DNA of 64,000 bases, from positions 4,204,501-4,268,500 of the forward strand of contig CAMRHE010000063.1 of assembly GCA_947044405.1 (NCBI GenBank), in the 5' to 3' direction. Numbering within the stretch: the first letter of the stretch is position 1; each line of letters opens with the position of its first letter. The DNA comes from Leptodactylus fallax (Eukaryota > Chordata > Amphibia > Anura > Leptodactylidae). Below the pieces are notes generated by a model. It searched no databases and was not told the DNA's origin. It worked only from the letters and a program-made list of their open reading frames with translations. A program made the translations under genes and the position numbers. This document shows positions 13,289 to 24,289 of this stretch, in pieces.

Positions 13289-13535
13289 AGGGGTTGTCCA
13301 GTATTTTTTTTTCTTTTTTTATAAGGATAGCCCATGAACATCTGATCGTTGGAGGGCCAACAGCCAGCCCCGCACATTGCCACTTCCAACCCTCATGCTA
13401 TACACAGCTGTGCCCTATAGCGTGATCGGCGCCATCACTGCAGCTCAGCTCCCATTGCTGTCGATTCCCTTCTGATCAGATACTCATGGCCTATTCTAAG
13501 GATAGGCCATAAAAAATAAATCCTGGACAACCCCT
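13289..13535. mobile_element. TTAA-flanked MITE, complete (copy 1)
   Basis: The element has inverted ends AGGGGTTGTCCAG and CTGGACAACCCCT, flanked by TTAA at 13285-13288 and 13536-13539. TTAA duplication is the hallmark of piggyBac-type integration. The interior has secondary inverted motifs (AAGGATAGCCCATGA and AAGGATAGGCCAT). It has no coding capacity and must be mobilised in trans. Confidence 0.82.
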
Positions 13536-13539
13536 TTAA

Positions 13540-16076
13540 CTATAGACAGAAATTTGCAACCATAGACAAATTGATAACAGACGTGAAATGCGGATGGACC
13601 ACGGGGTGGGTTGTGTACTGTGAAAAACACGGATCTAACATATCTGCTGAAGCGGATGTATGAAAAAGGCCTAAGTACATTCTCTGTGCAGTGCTTCAGG
13701 CTATGTAAAACCTTTTTAATCTCTACTTGTTGGAAGGGAACCTTAACAATAAACTGATCAAAGTATTCCTCAGTGATCAGTTGTAAAACTGTCAAAATAA
13801 GTGTTTCATTTCCCTGCAGCGCCACCAAAGGAGAATTTAAGAATTACACACTGTCCATTGAAATAACTGAGTTGCTGGACAGGACTGGTCCTCCAGGGTG
13901 AGAAATTCTCTTAAATTGGCTTTCAAGAGATGAGGATCCAGAACTCCATTTTGGAGTATAACTTCCAGCAGTCTGGCTTCAGGTGGAGATTGGGGGTTGT
14001 GTTATGAAAGGTTTTGACAGGTAAAGCCATGGTCTATCATTGCTAGTGTCCGGTGTCAGCATCCATCAGAAAATGTTATCAATGGACACCACAGATCCGT
14101 CAAAAATACCTTTGAGTTCAATGGGTTTTGTTCTGCTATCCTTTTCACGTTCGTTTTTATCAAATTTGTCACAGGTCCGTTATTATGGCAGAGATGATAA
14201 CCCGGGGTGCAGGACTTTCGGCTCCACTGAAAGTAACATTACTATCCATGGATAACAGACATATGTTGGATGGTAACGGACGATCATTATACTGTCTGTT
14301 ATTTCTGTCCGTTTTTGTTCATGCTCAGAAAACAGAACACGAAACCTTCCAAACCCCCTCCCCCCAAAAAAAATACTGACTATATGATAACAAACATTAA
14401 TGGATGATTTTTTTTTTTTTTTTTGTCCAATTTTTCTAGACTTTTTTTTAATGGATCCATTTTGGCACATTAATGGGAAGTGTCTTTTTGTTCTTGCTCC
14501 TAAACGAGAGAGTCCATTCTGTAACGTCCATTAACCCTTTTAGGGCACATGTGATATTCGGTGCATCTGGGATGTGGCCAAGCCTGCCAGGGAGACCGTT
14601 TTTGCCTGTGATCTCTACCCAGAACGTACCCCTAACATGAAGTTGAACAAAACGCAATGGAGGGAATTCACGAATCCCTCTACGACAGTTTTCCGGCATA
14701 TAGGGATGATATTGTGGTGCACAAGACCCTTTCTTGCACTAAACACGTGTCACAACCCCCGTTCTGCACCACTTGCACCTCTGTGCGAATCTGGATGGAG
14801 CGGGGCTGGTCGGGGCGGGGATGTCTCAACCTGATATATTAATTTTATTTCATTACCATCCATGCCAGTTCCTAACTGTGGCACAGGGACATCGATGGCG
14901 CAGGTCTTAACAAATCTCCCCCAATTTGCAGTGACTACAGACGAAAACAGACGTGGCTATGTCCTGTGTGCACCACACAGCTCATTTGCAAATGGATTAA
15001 AAGTTCATTTTCTTGCCAACAAAATGGAATTTTGACACCCAAAAACTATGTTCATTATGTCACTATCCAGCTCTATAACAGCATATAAGTGGTTTACATG
15101 ATATTTTGGTGGCGTAGACTCCCTTTAAGTTGTAGTGTATTTTTCCATACCCTGTACAATATTTCCAGCCCATGGACACAGCTCACGGCACATAACACAG
15201 CGGTAACAAATATGAGGTAAGACGTATTTTAAGATTCTGTGACCTAAGAAATAAAATCCCACAAGAGATAAAGAGAACCCATAGAGACAATGTTCTTCTG
15301 GGAAGCAACCACACATTCATGGCACACACAGCCCCTATAGAAGGCGACTGAATGATTTTCCAACTTTACTAAGGTCAAATGTGAGGGCAAGTTCATTCCC
15401 TTCTGCTTTCTCTCTACCTTGGTCTCCTAGGACTTAGTTCAAAGTAGTCAACATTGACTGGTTCTTAGGGCAAAGCCGTATGCTGTTTGTGTGTTAGAGA
15501 CATCTCTTTCTGAAGACCACCATAACAGTTCTGAGATTTCACAGCTCTATAGAGGAGTAGACTGAAGGTAGAGCAAAGGGAGGCGAAATTTCCTGGGGTT
15601 CAGTAGTGTACAATGTGTGATCCACATTGTAGTAAATGCTGGGTTAGTGGAAAGATAGGAGACTTACATTAGGATGTTCGGGATTACTAAGTGGTCGTAG
15701 AAAAGGCTGACAGTACAAAGAGCTTTAGTATTGGTCCAGGTCCTCATGACAGCACATTATGGCACTGTTATAGTAGCTGACTCTGTCAGGGTGCTTTCAC
15801 AGTGCATTTTGCCATATGTGCCATGACTCCAGAGGCCTCCATTCACTGGAGGGTGCCTTTTTAGTCTCACAATACAAGTTTATGGGTGTCTAACTGAGGC
15901 ATTGTGAGTTTGACCTAATACTGTATGCATCAAAGGTGCTCCAGAGGGGAACACATAACTTCACAATAAAACTGTAAGTTATTGAGTAATATTACACTAC
16001 ACACAGGATCCTTTTCAAATATGGGGAGGGGAGGGAATTTTTTTTTTCCACTGGAGTTCTTTAATATATTAAGGCT
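13540..16076. other. Non-coding, no gene seen
   Basis: Only scattered short frames. A poly-T run (about 14408-14425) and the frog-type phrase AACAAATCTCCCCCA (about 14910) suggest old repeats, but no boundaries could be drawn. Confidence 0.4.
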
Positions 16077-16295
16077 GAGGCCCCATGTTGTGGAAATGCA
16101 GCTTTTTTTGTTGCAGATTTTGTTGCGTTTTTTTTTTATGCCAAAGCCAAGAATGTCTACAAGAGGAATAGGAAATATATAGGAATCTCTTATACTTCTA
16201 CCTTCTGCTCAATCCACTCCTGGGTTTGGCTCTAAAAACCGCAACAAAATCTGCAACAAAAAAAGTTGCGTTTCTGCAACATGGGGCTTTAGCCT
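16077..16295. mobile_element. MITE of the TTGCAGATTTTGTTGC family, copy 2
   Basis: Inverted arms: GGCCCCATGTTGTGGAAATG at the left, and TTGCGTTTCTGCAACATGGG at the right. Internal arms TTGCAGATTTTGTTGC and GCAACAAAATCTGCAAC are perfectly complementary. The centre holds AGGAAATATATAGGAA and TTCTACCTTCTGCTCAATCC. No coding content. Confidence 0.85.
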
Positions 16296-16554
16296 GATAT
16301 GGTTTTTTGGACTGTGGGAGGAAACCAAATTCCACCCATGCTAACACAGAGATATGTGGCAGATGTGTCCATCAGAAAATGCTTCCTCTGACAGACACTT
16401 TAAAATATGGTATGTAAATATATCTGAACTGACTATAATGGGGGCCTCCGGGAGTTCGTCGGGTGTCGGATGTTTTTACACTGAAACTCTGTGCAGGACT
16501 TTGCTCTCCACTGGTTTCTGCAGGAGAGTCTCCAAAGGTGTAAAAAATTTAAAA

Positions 16555-17125
16555 AAACATTCATACTCACCTTTCATTACCTCTTTTGGGCCTCCTCATG
16601 GTGTTCGGTGCTCTCACCGCCTCCTTTGTGACATCATTCACCCAGGGTGACCCCGGGCGTATGCCATCAACAGGAAAGTGTCGGACGCTGCGAGGAGGCC
16701 CAAAAGAGGTAACAGAAGGCAAGTAAGAATGTTCTTTTCATTTATGTCACCTCCCCTGGGCCTTGACCTATTATATTCTGGGGTCTGAAGAGATCTCAGA
16801 GTTTAATGTGGCGGCCATTTTAGTTCGTCCGAAACAAATCGTCATTTGGCTACGGCCAACGCAGCTTTTTTTGTTGCAGATTTTGTTGCGGTTTTTGAGC
16901 CAAAGTCAACAATGGCTACAAAAGGAATGGGAAATATATAGGAAGTTCTTATACTTCTACCTTCTGCTCAATCCACTCCTGGCTTTGGCTCAAAAAACCA
17001 CAACAAAATCTGCAACAAAAAAAGCTGCTTTTCCGCAACGTGGGTCCTTTCTTGGGTTTTGTAAAAAAAAACGATCAATTTGGAATATTCAGGTCAAACC
17101 CGGCTTGGTATGAGTCAGGTCGCCA
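16555..17125. mobile_element. Foldback element of the GGGGTCT family (copy B), carrying a nested MITE
   Basis: Inverted GC-rich arms (TACCTCTTTTGGGCCTCCTC and GAGGAGGCCCAAAAGAGGTA) are followed by CACCTCCCCTGGGCC and the degenerate palindrome ATTCTGGGGTCTGAAGAGAT. The right flank after GTTTAATGTGGCGGCC matches copy A near 6.68-6.80 kb but is interrupted at about 16846 by a TTGCAGATTTTGTTGC MITE. It resumes at about 17055 with ATATTCAGGTCAAACCCGGC. Confidence 0.72.
16846..17053. mobile_element. MITE of the TTGCAGATTTTGTTGC family, copy 3 (nested)
   Basis: The left arm contains AACGCAGC followed by TTGTTGCAGATTTTGTTGCG; the right arm contains CAACAAAATCTGCAAC and GCTTTTCCGCAACGTGGG. It sits inside the right part of the GGGGTCT-family element, so it inserted later. 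Confidence 0.82.
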
Positions 17126-17129
17126 ATCT

Positions 17130-17694
17130 TTATTCATGACCCAGATTATAGTACCCTAGCACTAACAGTAGCATTTCCCTTTAACCTGCCAAATACAGGG
17201 CTACATTGAAAGCTAAAATATTTGCAGCTTTGCATTTTTCCGACTTCACCGGCCAGTAAAAGTATACATGGGCATTCCTGTGAACAGCGCAGAGCACCTT
17301 GCAAATAGGAACTTTCCATAATCTTCATAGGCAAAGTATTATCAATAAATCTTCATATTTTTGTTAGAACCATTTTCCCCTTCTGGGTATTTGCTATAAA
17401 AGGAATTGTGTCTGTCGGTGTGTTTGCATTGGTGTGTCACACACTCACATTTTTTGCACTCATCTGGTTTTCATCCCGCCGTTACATGTTAATTGCTGAT
17501 TTGCCGAATTTCTCTTTTAAAGAATTTCCTGATTATGATGGAAGAAAGCGACTGAGGGTACGAGCATGAAGGAAAGGGACGGAGGAGAAGGGGGAAGGTC
17601 ACCTGTGTATTACCAGTGTGGCCAGTGGATTACCAATGTATTACCAGTGACATGCTTATCTTCAGGGAGTGCCTTAACTAAATGTATGTATATA
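17130..17694. other. Non-coding, no gene seen
   Basis: No supported feature between the foldback element and the Tc1 element. Confidence 0.4.
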
Positions 17695-18890
17695 TACTCC
17701 TTAACATTCAAATTGCAACACCAAGAAGAAAAAGTCTTGGAATTCTGGAGATCACAGGATGGATGGACATGTCAATGATATGCAAATGGTAAAAAAATGG
17801 AAACAAAATATTCAAAACATCTTAATTTATTCCGTATTGAGTACGATCACCACAAGCAGTAATATCTGCACCTACACGTCTTGGCATGCCACCAATGAGG
17901 TTGTCTTAGGAATGTTATTCCACGCTGAATGTATTTGGGCATGTGAATCATCGTTGGCCGCTTTTAGATCCCTTTGCAATTGGCCACCAATGACGTCCCA
18001 TCAATGAAGTCTGGTGACGCTGCAGGTCGTGATCACACATTTAGGCCATTTATAAGAAACATGTGGCCTGGTGTTGTCCTGTTGAAAAACTTTGGAGAAA
18101 TGGCCGTACCACAGGTTATACAACCAAATCAATGTAACACTAAGCTGTAAGTGTACCTAAAATGAAGTCTATGGGTCCGGCAACTGTACATTATGCCACC
18201 CCACACCATTGTGATGTTCGCTTGTGAAGGCCTCTTCGTGGAGTTGTCCACATGGTCTCCAGACCAATCTCAGACTAACATTGCATCCAAGACTAAAGCA
18301 GGCATCATCACTGAAGAAGATAGACCTCCATTCCAGTCTCCAGTGCTGTCTTACTGTGCACCGCGATGGCCTTTGAGAGCAGTAGCATAAGGTCAATGGA
18401 TCACCTGTAGCCGGACACCTGGTTTGTAGCCCAATCTTGAAACAAACACCTTCTGATGGTTTGTGTTGACACTGTTTGCCGCCCTAGGCTAGATATGTGA
18501 CGTCCAACTTCCCTTGCAGTACAGAACAGATCACTACGCCCCATTCTTCCAGACGATTCGTCCATTGTGATATTTGCTTCTGTGCACCTTTTGCTGTCAT
18601 CCCAGTTCTCCCAACCACCAGGACACACAATGTTGACCAGTGCTGACATCTTGGCCTAGGCACATAGTGATCTGCCGGAGTAATAAACCAAAGATTATTT
18701 TCCTCTCAGTTTATGACAAGTGGCAATACCCGACACGTCGATGAACAGAAGGCATCATATCTACACTACTTTTATGCCCCTCCCACATGCTTGAAAATCT
18801 GATCAATGGCAGATTTTAGCAACACCAGCTATTTCCTCGATTTGCATAACCTTGTCCTTCTTGGTGCAATTTCAGTATTGAGGAATGTGA
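17695..18890 (-). mobile_element. Second Tc1-like element, decayed
   Basis: Ends are approximate. The left side reads CAAATTGCAACACCAAGAAG. Reverse-complementing the right side gives TGAAATTGCACCAAGAAGG, a clear but diverged terminal repeat. A transposase remnant lies between them on the minus strand. This is a different Tc1 lineage from the elements at 1.2 kb and 33.6 kb: its transposase uses FSDDACFSL-type and VFQQDNTRPH-type motifs. Confidence 0.78.
17830..18649 (-). pseudogene. Tc1-family transposase remnant
   Basis: Minus-strand pieces in more than one frame align by eye with Tc1 transposases. An N-terminal piece reads AREVGRHISSLGRQTVSTQ (HTH to linker). Then comes EWRSIFFSDDACFSL, carrying the first catalytic Asp, followed by RLVWRPCGQ. 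A piece with VFQQDNTRPHV carries the second Asp. The region with the catalytic Glu (SPDLxPIEH) is not recognisable, so part of the C-terminal half is deleted or badly mutated. Stops and frameshifts separate the pieces; it is inactive. Confidence 0.75.
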
Positions 18891-21800
18891 ACAGAATATT
18901 AGGTAGAAACCAATTTATTGTAATTAAAAGGTTAACCCAAAACGCATTGATACCAGTTGCTCAAACATGGTTACCGGTTGCTCATATCTCAAGGTTTCTT
19001 GTCAGGGATCGTTCTGGGTCAAGTACCAGAGAAGACAAGGGAGCAATATTTGGGTATTTTTTACATTCCCATCCAACTATAACCTAAGCCTGTCAGTGGA
19101 GATAACTTTTTATTTTCTCCTTGGCAGATAATTTCTGTACATCATAAAACTATAGAGAGTAAATTCAGTCAATATGGTGTGCGTGTAAAGCCTTACTGAA
19201 AAGCAGCGACTCCTTCGATAGAAACGAATTTAGAAGCAAATATCCAGACGCAGTAATCCTCAGATATTCACCCATAAACATATTGCCCGATAAATTCAAC
19301 AAAGCATATCAGTACTTCATAAATGTTACTTTATGACGCACCGAGAATTTTCCTTTAGCTGTCAGATATCTATAGGGATAACCGTAATTCATCCATGCGG
19401 CAGGTCCCATAAGAGCAAAGAGATGCTCAATGCTGACCTCTGCTGGAGAACATCAGAAAAAACCTATCCATGCACTGATGATTTTGGTGCCAGCAGGATG
19501 TATAGAAATACATTACACAGGTTAATATGGGGAAACACATGGACTTATGGGTCATGGCTGTGGAATCTGCAGGCTGCAAACTTTTTAAGACTTGAACAAT
19601 ACACAGCATAGTAATAGCAGTACTATGGTGACAATGGGCTCCTGTATCAAAAGTCCCGCATTAAATACGGGTGTTCTAAATTCTCAATATTAGATATTGA
19701 GTGAACCTGAAATTTACAAAAGTTTTGGGTTCAACACAAGCCCACAAATTTGGTGGCTCATCACCCACAAACTGGAGGTGAAGTTATTATACTATATAAT
19801 ATTATATAATTATTATACTATATAATAAGTGGAGGCCTAGGGAATATTCGGAAACATAACAAACGGTTATTTTCACCTTCCCTCACCTCCTCTGGGCACC
19901 CTCACAGCATCCGGGGCTCCCTTGGGGTCTTTTTCCGAACTCTTTGGTGATGTCACATGCCCCAGGATCACCACTGAGGCCCAATAACAGGTCTCACAAG
20001 GGGCATGCCAATCTCATGATGCTTGCATTAAAGGTTCAGCCTTTTGTGTGTTTTTTTAAAGGGATGTCCCCAAGTGGCACAAGGTACGGTTCGTTGGGGC
20101 AGTTAATGTAGTTGATAGAAAGGTGTAATATTTTCTAAGATAATTTACTATTTTTATAAATTTTTTTGCTTTATACTAGATCCGTAGTGCTGAGGAACAT
20201 TTGACAAATCATGATCGAAAGTTTAGATAAGGCTGCCATCTGCTGGTAGAAATGAAAATTACACTTCTAGAGAGAATTACGTGATAGGTACTTCACTCTA
20301 AAACCGGCCCTGCACATTATATTAATATTGACCAAACTGACCTATGTTGGGGGGTCAGCGGTGTCATCTCTTCTCACTCAGAACACATTTTACTTTGTAT
20401 ATGTCCTCTAGGGGGCATTGCTGAGTCAGCTTCCCTTCCTAGTTTTCTTAGGGCTGCTTGTTGCACCCCTGTCAATGATACCACTTACACCTGCTTCTCC
20501 TGGTTGGTCTAGTCTTCAGTCTTCTTTCAGGTAGTATGTTATGTAGACGTGACACATGTAAAATGTTAATGCCCCCCATCACAGAAATTAAACCCCATGA
20601 TGCTTGTAATGTAATTTGGGCCATACCGCTGGGACCCCCAACAATTACTAGATTGGGTGCCCTGAGCCAACGCTTTGAAAGAATTCATGTTTCTTCAGGT
20701 GGTCAGTTATGTGTCCTGTTGCTCGTAACCCCCTATCTAGCTATCGGTGTGGTCCCAACAAATATGCACCTATCCCCTGTGGTCGGACCTGTAGATGTGA
20801 CTGAAACACAAAGTATTTTTCCCAGCCTAAACATATCCATGTGAAGCCAAAACATGCTAGGTAACCAATATCCGAAAGTCCGCCACATGCCCCCACGTGA
20901 CTGCTGAGGCCCAGTCACAGGCCTCAACGGTCTCTGATGTCAGGTTTCCTGTTCTACTACTGTTCAACTTGTAGGTCACAGACCAAATTGACGCTGTGGC
21001 CTAAGAAGTTGCATGGAATAAGTGGTAAGTATGGGTACTTACCTGTCTGCTCCCCGGCCCCTCCCATTCCTTCCTGTTCAGTTGCATATGATGTTACAGC
21101 CGGAGCAGTGAGACTGAGCAGGATCGGGGAGCAGACTGCTGTATGGGGGGCCAGTGTAGGGACAGTTGTGGGTCCACCATACAGAGGTCACTTCACTGAT
21201 TTACCCCCCCCCCCCATACAGTGGCCCCTTCACTAACTCCCCCCATACAGAGGCACCTTCACTGGCCCCATTCTGTATGGGTACCAGTGATGGGGTCACT
21301 GTATGAGGAACCATTGATGGTGTCATTATATTTTGTGGGGGCCAAGAGGACTTTTCATGCCCTAATTATATATTACATTTTGCTAGAAAGGTGACAGTGC
21401 ACTGAATTTTGCCGGTAAGCATGCAAGTGCCGTAGATATTGGCGCCGATATCCCTCCACTGTTAGAAGAGCGAGTCTTACAGCCTATCACTGTTCTGTGA
21501 GGAACGGCCCCCTGACAGTACAGTACAAGGCTATGGGGAGTTCCTCACAGCCCAACAATGAGGGCGCACTGTAAGGTCCGCCCTTCTGACAGTGGAGGAA
21601 TATGGATGTCAAAACTAACAGCACTGATATCGCCGGCACCCAGGTGCATACTTGCAAAGCTGACATTCAGTACACTGTCAGCTTTCTAGCAGTTTATAAT
21701 ATTGCCCATATCCGACATGAAACATCCTCTTTAAGCGCTAGCGTACAATTTAAAGTAGGTGATCCTCCAACACCTTACATGAACCACACAGGAAAAATAA

Positions 21801-22054
21801 CACATGTGGTTTTACTATTTATTGCCATGGTATTAGTTTTACTTAGCAGAATCCTGGCAATCCTAAGAAAAACGCACCTCAACTGCATAGTGTGAACAGA
21901 CTCTATGAAAGTGAGGTAGGCATAATAAGGATCCTCCCACTGCTGCATCCTACAGGCTGAATGCAGTCCCAAATATATTCAGCCCCCTGTGATGATGTCA
22001 CCAGTCTCTGGGCACGTTACTTCTATGATTATGGCTTCTCAAAGCTGCTGCTTC
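18891..22054. other. Non-coding with repeat fragments
   Basis: A GGGGTCT-family fragment (copy C) covers about 19780-20010, with ACTATATAATA palindromes and CACTGAGGCCCAATAACAGG. At about 20990-21330 a GC-rich palindromic core (CTGTCTGCTCCCC and GGGGAGCAGACTG) is followed by short repeats of CCATACAGAGGCACCTTCACT. The phrase TGACATTCAGTACACTGTCA near 21660 is palindromic. No gene is supported. Confidence 0.45.
21818..21823 (-). terminator. Candidate polyadenylation signal of the TRIM gene
   Basis: Plus-strand TTTATT gives AATAAA on the minus strand, about 230 bp past the TRIM stop codon. It is the first consensus hexamer I see downstream. Its use is inferred only from position. Confidence 0.4.
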
Positions 22055-23830
22055 CTAAGAAACCTTTATAGAGCCTCTCCCTATGCATAATAAAGCATGA
22101 AGGGGTTCGGTGAAGGTGGCAGTGAAGGTGTGTAAGTGTGTGATGGGGTCACACAGCTCATAAAAGGACAGCTGCCCGGCCTCATAGTCCAGACATATCC
22201 TAACCCTATCACCAGAGATCTGAGGTAACTGGATCTCTTTGCCGCCATGTATTACTGAATAATGATTATTACACCACAGACGTCTACATAAACACCAGGA
22301 CTGGTTATTATCTCCAATGAGTGACTGTCGCCCCCTCCGGTCTAAACTGGGATAACACATTCCAACCCTCCACAATACTGACCCATCGATCTCCAGATCC
22401 CAGTAATGTCGCCCTGAGGAAAATCTCCTGCTGCTCATCACCTGATAATTCTGGAATCTCTCTACCTTTTCTGGTCGATTCTGGGTTATTTCTGTCCAGG
22501 TTGCCGTTTTTAGATCGTCTGATATAAAAATATAATTATGAGCTGAATTTACATCCAGAGATACATCTGCTGGACCCTGCCCATAGAATCCTCTCTTTCC
22601 AGCAGTTGTTACCTTACTTCCAAAATTCCCATTCCTGACTATGACATCATCACCCCCATATTTTGGTGAGTTTCGTGTGTAACCGGTCAAAGCTTGGACA
22701 TTGGAGGTTTGTGGCCTTATTTCTTTAGTTTTTACAGGTGAGATGTACTCTAGATATGTCATTATCTCAGAGGAACCTGCATCTATCATTCTTGTAGTTA
22801 CATCCACATCTACATCAAGTGTCTTATCATGTACCCCTATGTCTTCATCTCCTTCCTCCTCTTCAGGATCACACAAGTCACCTGTGTCTGGTTCCTGTAA
22901 GACAGTCAATGGATCTGTCATGTTACACAGCTCCTCAATGTGCCTCATCTTCCTGGACAAATTGTCCTTCTTTATTTCCAGTTTCTGGATCATATAAGAC
23001 AGTGACAGTGACACCTGCTCCTCCTGCCTGGAGATCTTACTCAGAACCCTCTTCTCCAGGTCATCTAGCCGACTCCTTTTCTCCAGGTCAGCCAGCCGTC
23101 TCCTCTTCTCTAGGTCATCCAGTTGCCTCCTGAGGTTTATAAATAGGGCAATGACTCTCTTGCTTTCTCCAGTTGCCTTTTCCTGTGCTTTTCTTATGTG
23201 TTCTTCCAGACTTTGGACACTTTTCTCAGTTGCCTCTTTCTTTGTGATCAGTATCTGAAGAACATTTCTCAATTTCTTCTTCTTCTTCTCAGAGGCCTCA
23301 TCCAACATCTCCACCTGGTGTCCCCGATGTTCTCCGGCCAAACTGCAGGACACACAGATACAAGCAGCATCTTCAGTGCAGTAATATTCCAGGATCTTCT
23401 TATGGACGGAACATTTTCTGTTCTCCAAGGAAGCCTTAGGTTCTATAAGAACATGTTCTGGTCCCTTGCTGTGGACTCTCAGGTGGTTATCACACAGAGA
23501 AGCTTCACAGTGCAGACAGGATTTAGAAGCAGGTACAGGAGAGTGAATACAGTAAGTGCAGCAGATCCCGGTGATCTCCTCCTCATGTGGCTCTGTAGAC
23601 AAGCGTTCAACTACATTATGTAGAGTTATGTTCCTCTGCAGTGCAGGCCGCTCCTGAAACTCTGCTCTACATTCAGGACAGGAATAAACTCCAGACTCAT
23701 CCTGTGTGCTCAGGACCTGATCAATACAGACCCGGCAGAAGTTGTGTCCACATCTCAGGGTTACAGGATCTGTATAAATGCTCAAACAGATAGAACAAAG
23801 GAGCTCGTCTCTCAGATCTGCAGATGCCAT
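22055..23830 (-). CDS. TRIM-family E3 ubiquitin ligase (TRIM25-like, RING-B-box-B-box-coiled-coil-PRY/SPRY)
   Basis: An intact single-exon frame of 591 codons, ATG to TAG. A C3HC4 RING finger (C12, C15, C27, H29, C32, C35, C51, C54) should recruit E2 and transfer ubiquitin. Two B-boxes follow: C91/C94/C105/C108/C113/H116 and later His, then C140/H143/C151/D154/C159/C162/H168/H171. A Lys/Glu-rich coiled coil (about 180-305) would dimerise. A long acidic linker (about 312-345) leads to PRY-SPRY (about 422-591), with PRY motif VSLDVNSAHNYIFISDD, then HYWDLEI and the LDYEAGQLSFY motif, the likely target-recognition surface. The order matches TRIM25/finTRIM-type innate immune ligases, which are expanded and often intronless in frogs. 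Odd points are a ninefold-residue repeat three times over in the coiled coil (residues 237-263) and a PRY motif LDV instead of the common LDP. Orthology to TRIM25 itself is not shown. Expression is probably interferon-controlled, judging from the promoter element. Confidence 0.95.
   Translation of the reverse strand: MASADLRDELLCSICLSIYTDPVTLRCGHNFCRVCIDQVLSTQDESGVYSCPECRAEFQERPALQRNITLHNVVERLSTEPHEEEITGICCTYCIHSPVPASKSCLHCEASLCDNHLRVHSKGPEHVLIEPKASLENRKCSVHKKILEYYCTEDAACICVSCSLAGEHRGHQVEMLDEASEKKKKKLRNVLQILITKKEATEKSVQSLEEHIRKAQEKATGESKRVIALFINLRRQLDDLEKRRRLADLEKRSRLDDLEKRVLSKISRQEEQVSLSLSYMIQKLEIKKDNLSRKMRHIEELCNMTDPLTVLQEPDTGDLCDPEEEEGDEDIGVHDKTLDVDVDVTTRMIDAGSSEIMTYLEYISPVKTKEIRPQTSNVQALTGYTRNSPKYGGDDVIVRNGNFGSKVTTAGKRGFYGQGPADVSLDVNSAHNYIFISDDLKTATWTEITQNRPEKVERFQNYQVMSSRRFSSGRHYWDLEIDGSVLWRVGMCYPSLDRRGRQSLIGDNNQSWCLCRRLWCNNHYSVIHGGKEIQLPQISGDRVRICLDYEAGQLSFYELCDPITHLHTFTATFTEPLHALLCIGRGSIKVS
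23042..23122 (-). repeat. 27-bp coding tandem repeat, three copies, in the TRIM coiled coil
   Basis: Three consecutive 27-bp units encode LDDLEKRRR, LADLEKRSR and LDDLEKRVL (residues 237-263). The nucleotide units are also similar, so it is a recent tandem duplication that keeps the frame. Nine residues is not a multiple of the heptad, so each unit shifts coiled-coil register by two positions. Confidence 0.9.
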
Positions 23831-23851
23831 GACTCCAGGGTTTGCAAGAAA

Positions 23852-23865
23852 GGAAACTGAAAGTG
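23852..23865 (-). promoter_or_regulatory. ISRE/IRF binding element of the TRIM gene
   Basis: On the minus strand the DNA reads ACTTTCAGTTTCC, that is TTTCNNTTTC, the core bound by interferon regulatory factors and ISGF3 (plus strand GAAACTGAAA at 23853-23862). It lies about 22 bp upstream of the ATG and just downstream of the TATA box. The match is exact; function is inferred. Confidence 0.7.
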
Positions 23866-23867
23866 TC

Positions 23868-23877
23868 TTTTATACGC
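23868..23877 (-). promoter_or_regulatory. TATA box of the TRIM gene
   Basis: On the minus strand CGTATAAAAG contains TATAAAAG, a strong TATA consensus, about 38-45 bp upstream of the start codon. If transcription begins about 30 bp downstream, the 5' leader would be only about 10 nt, so either the leader is very short or the first ATG is not the only start used. Confidence 0.6.
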
Positions 23878-24289
23878 TGCGTTCTGCACATGTGACATTG
23901 CACAGCCTTTTAACTCTTTAGTCTGCTAGATGAGAAGAGATGTACTGTCTTCAGTGCACAGTTGTTGTTCATGTTTATTCTCTGTCCTCATTAGAGTGTA
24001 CGCCCCTGTGAGCAGTCTCCTGTATTGTAGTCAATGGTTATCTACCTGACCTCCTCATTGTATCTGCGCTGTTGTCCCTCCCTAACAATGTACACAGTGT
24101 GAACGCCCCCCAAAATATTTTCTCTAACCATCTTAGTGGTGACAGTCTGTTGTCTTGATAGGGTATCATTAGATACGACCATGAGTGCAGGAACTTTCTA
24201 TGATCTGGGACTTTTCAGAAACCCAGCCATGATGTCCTTATTGTGGATGGGTTATCAGGCTGGGGCACTACATGTACAAGGAGATAACC

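Noticed and set aside
22321..23623. Plus-strand frames of 68-141 codons opposite the TRIM gene
   Set aside because: They are shadows of the intact minus-strand TRIM reading frame.
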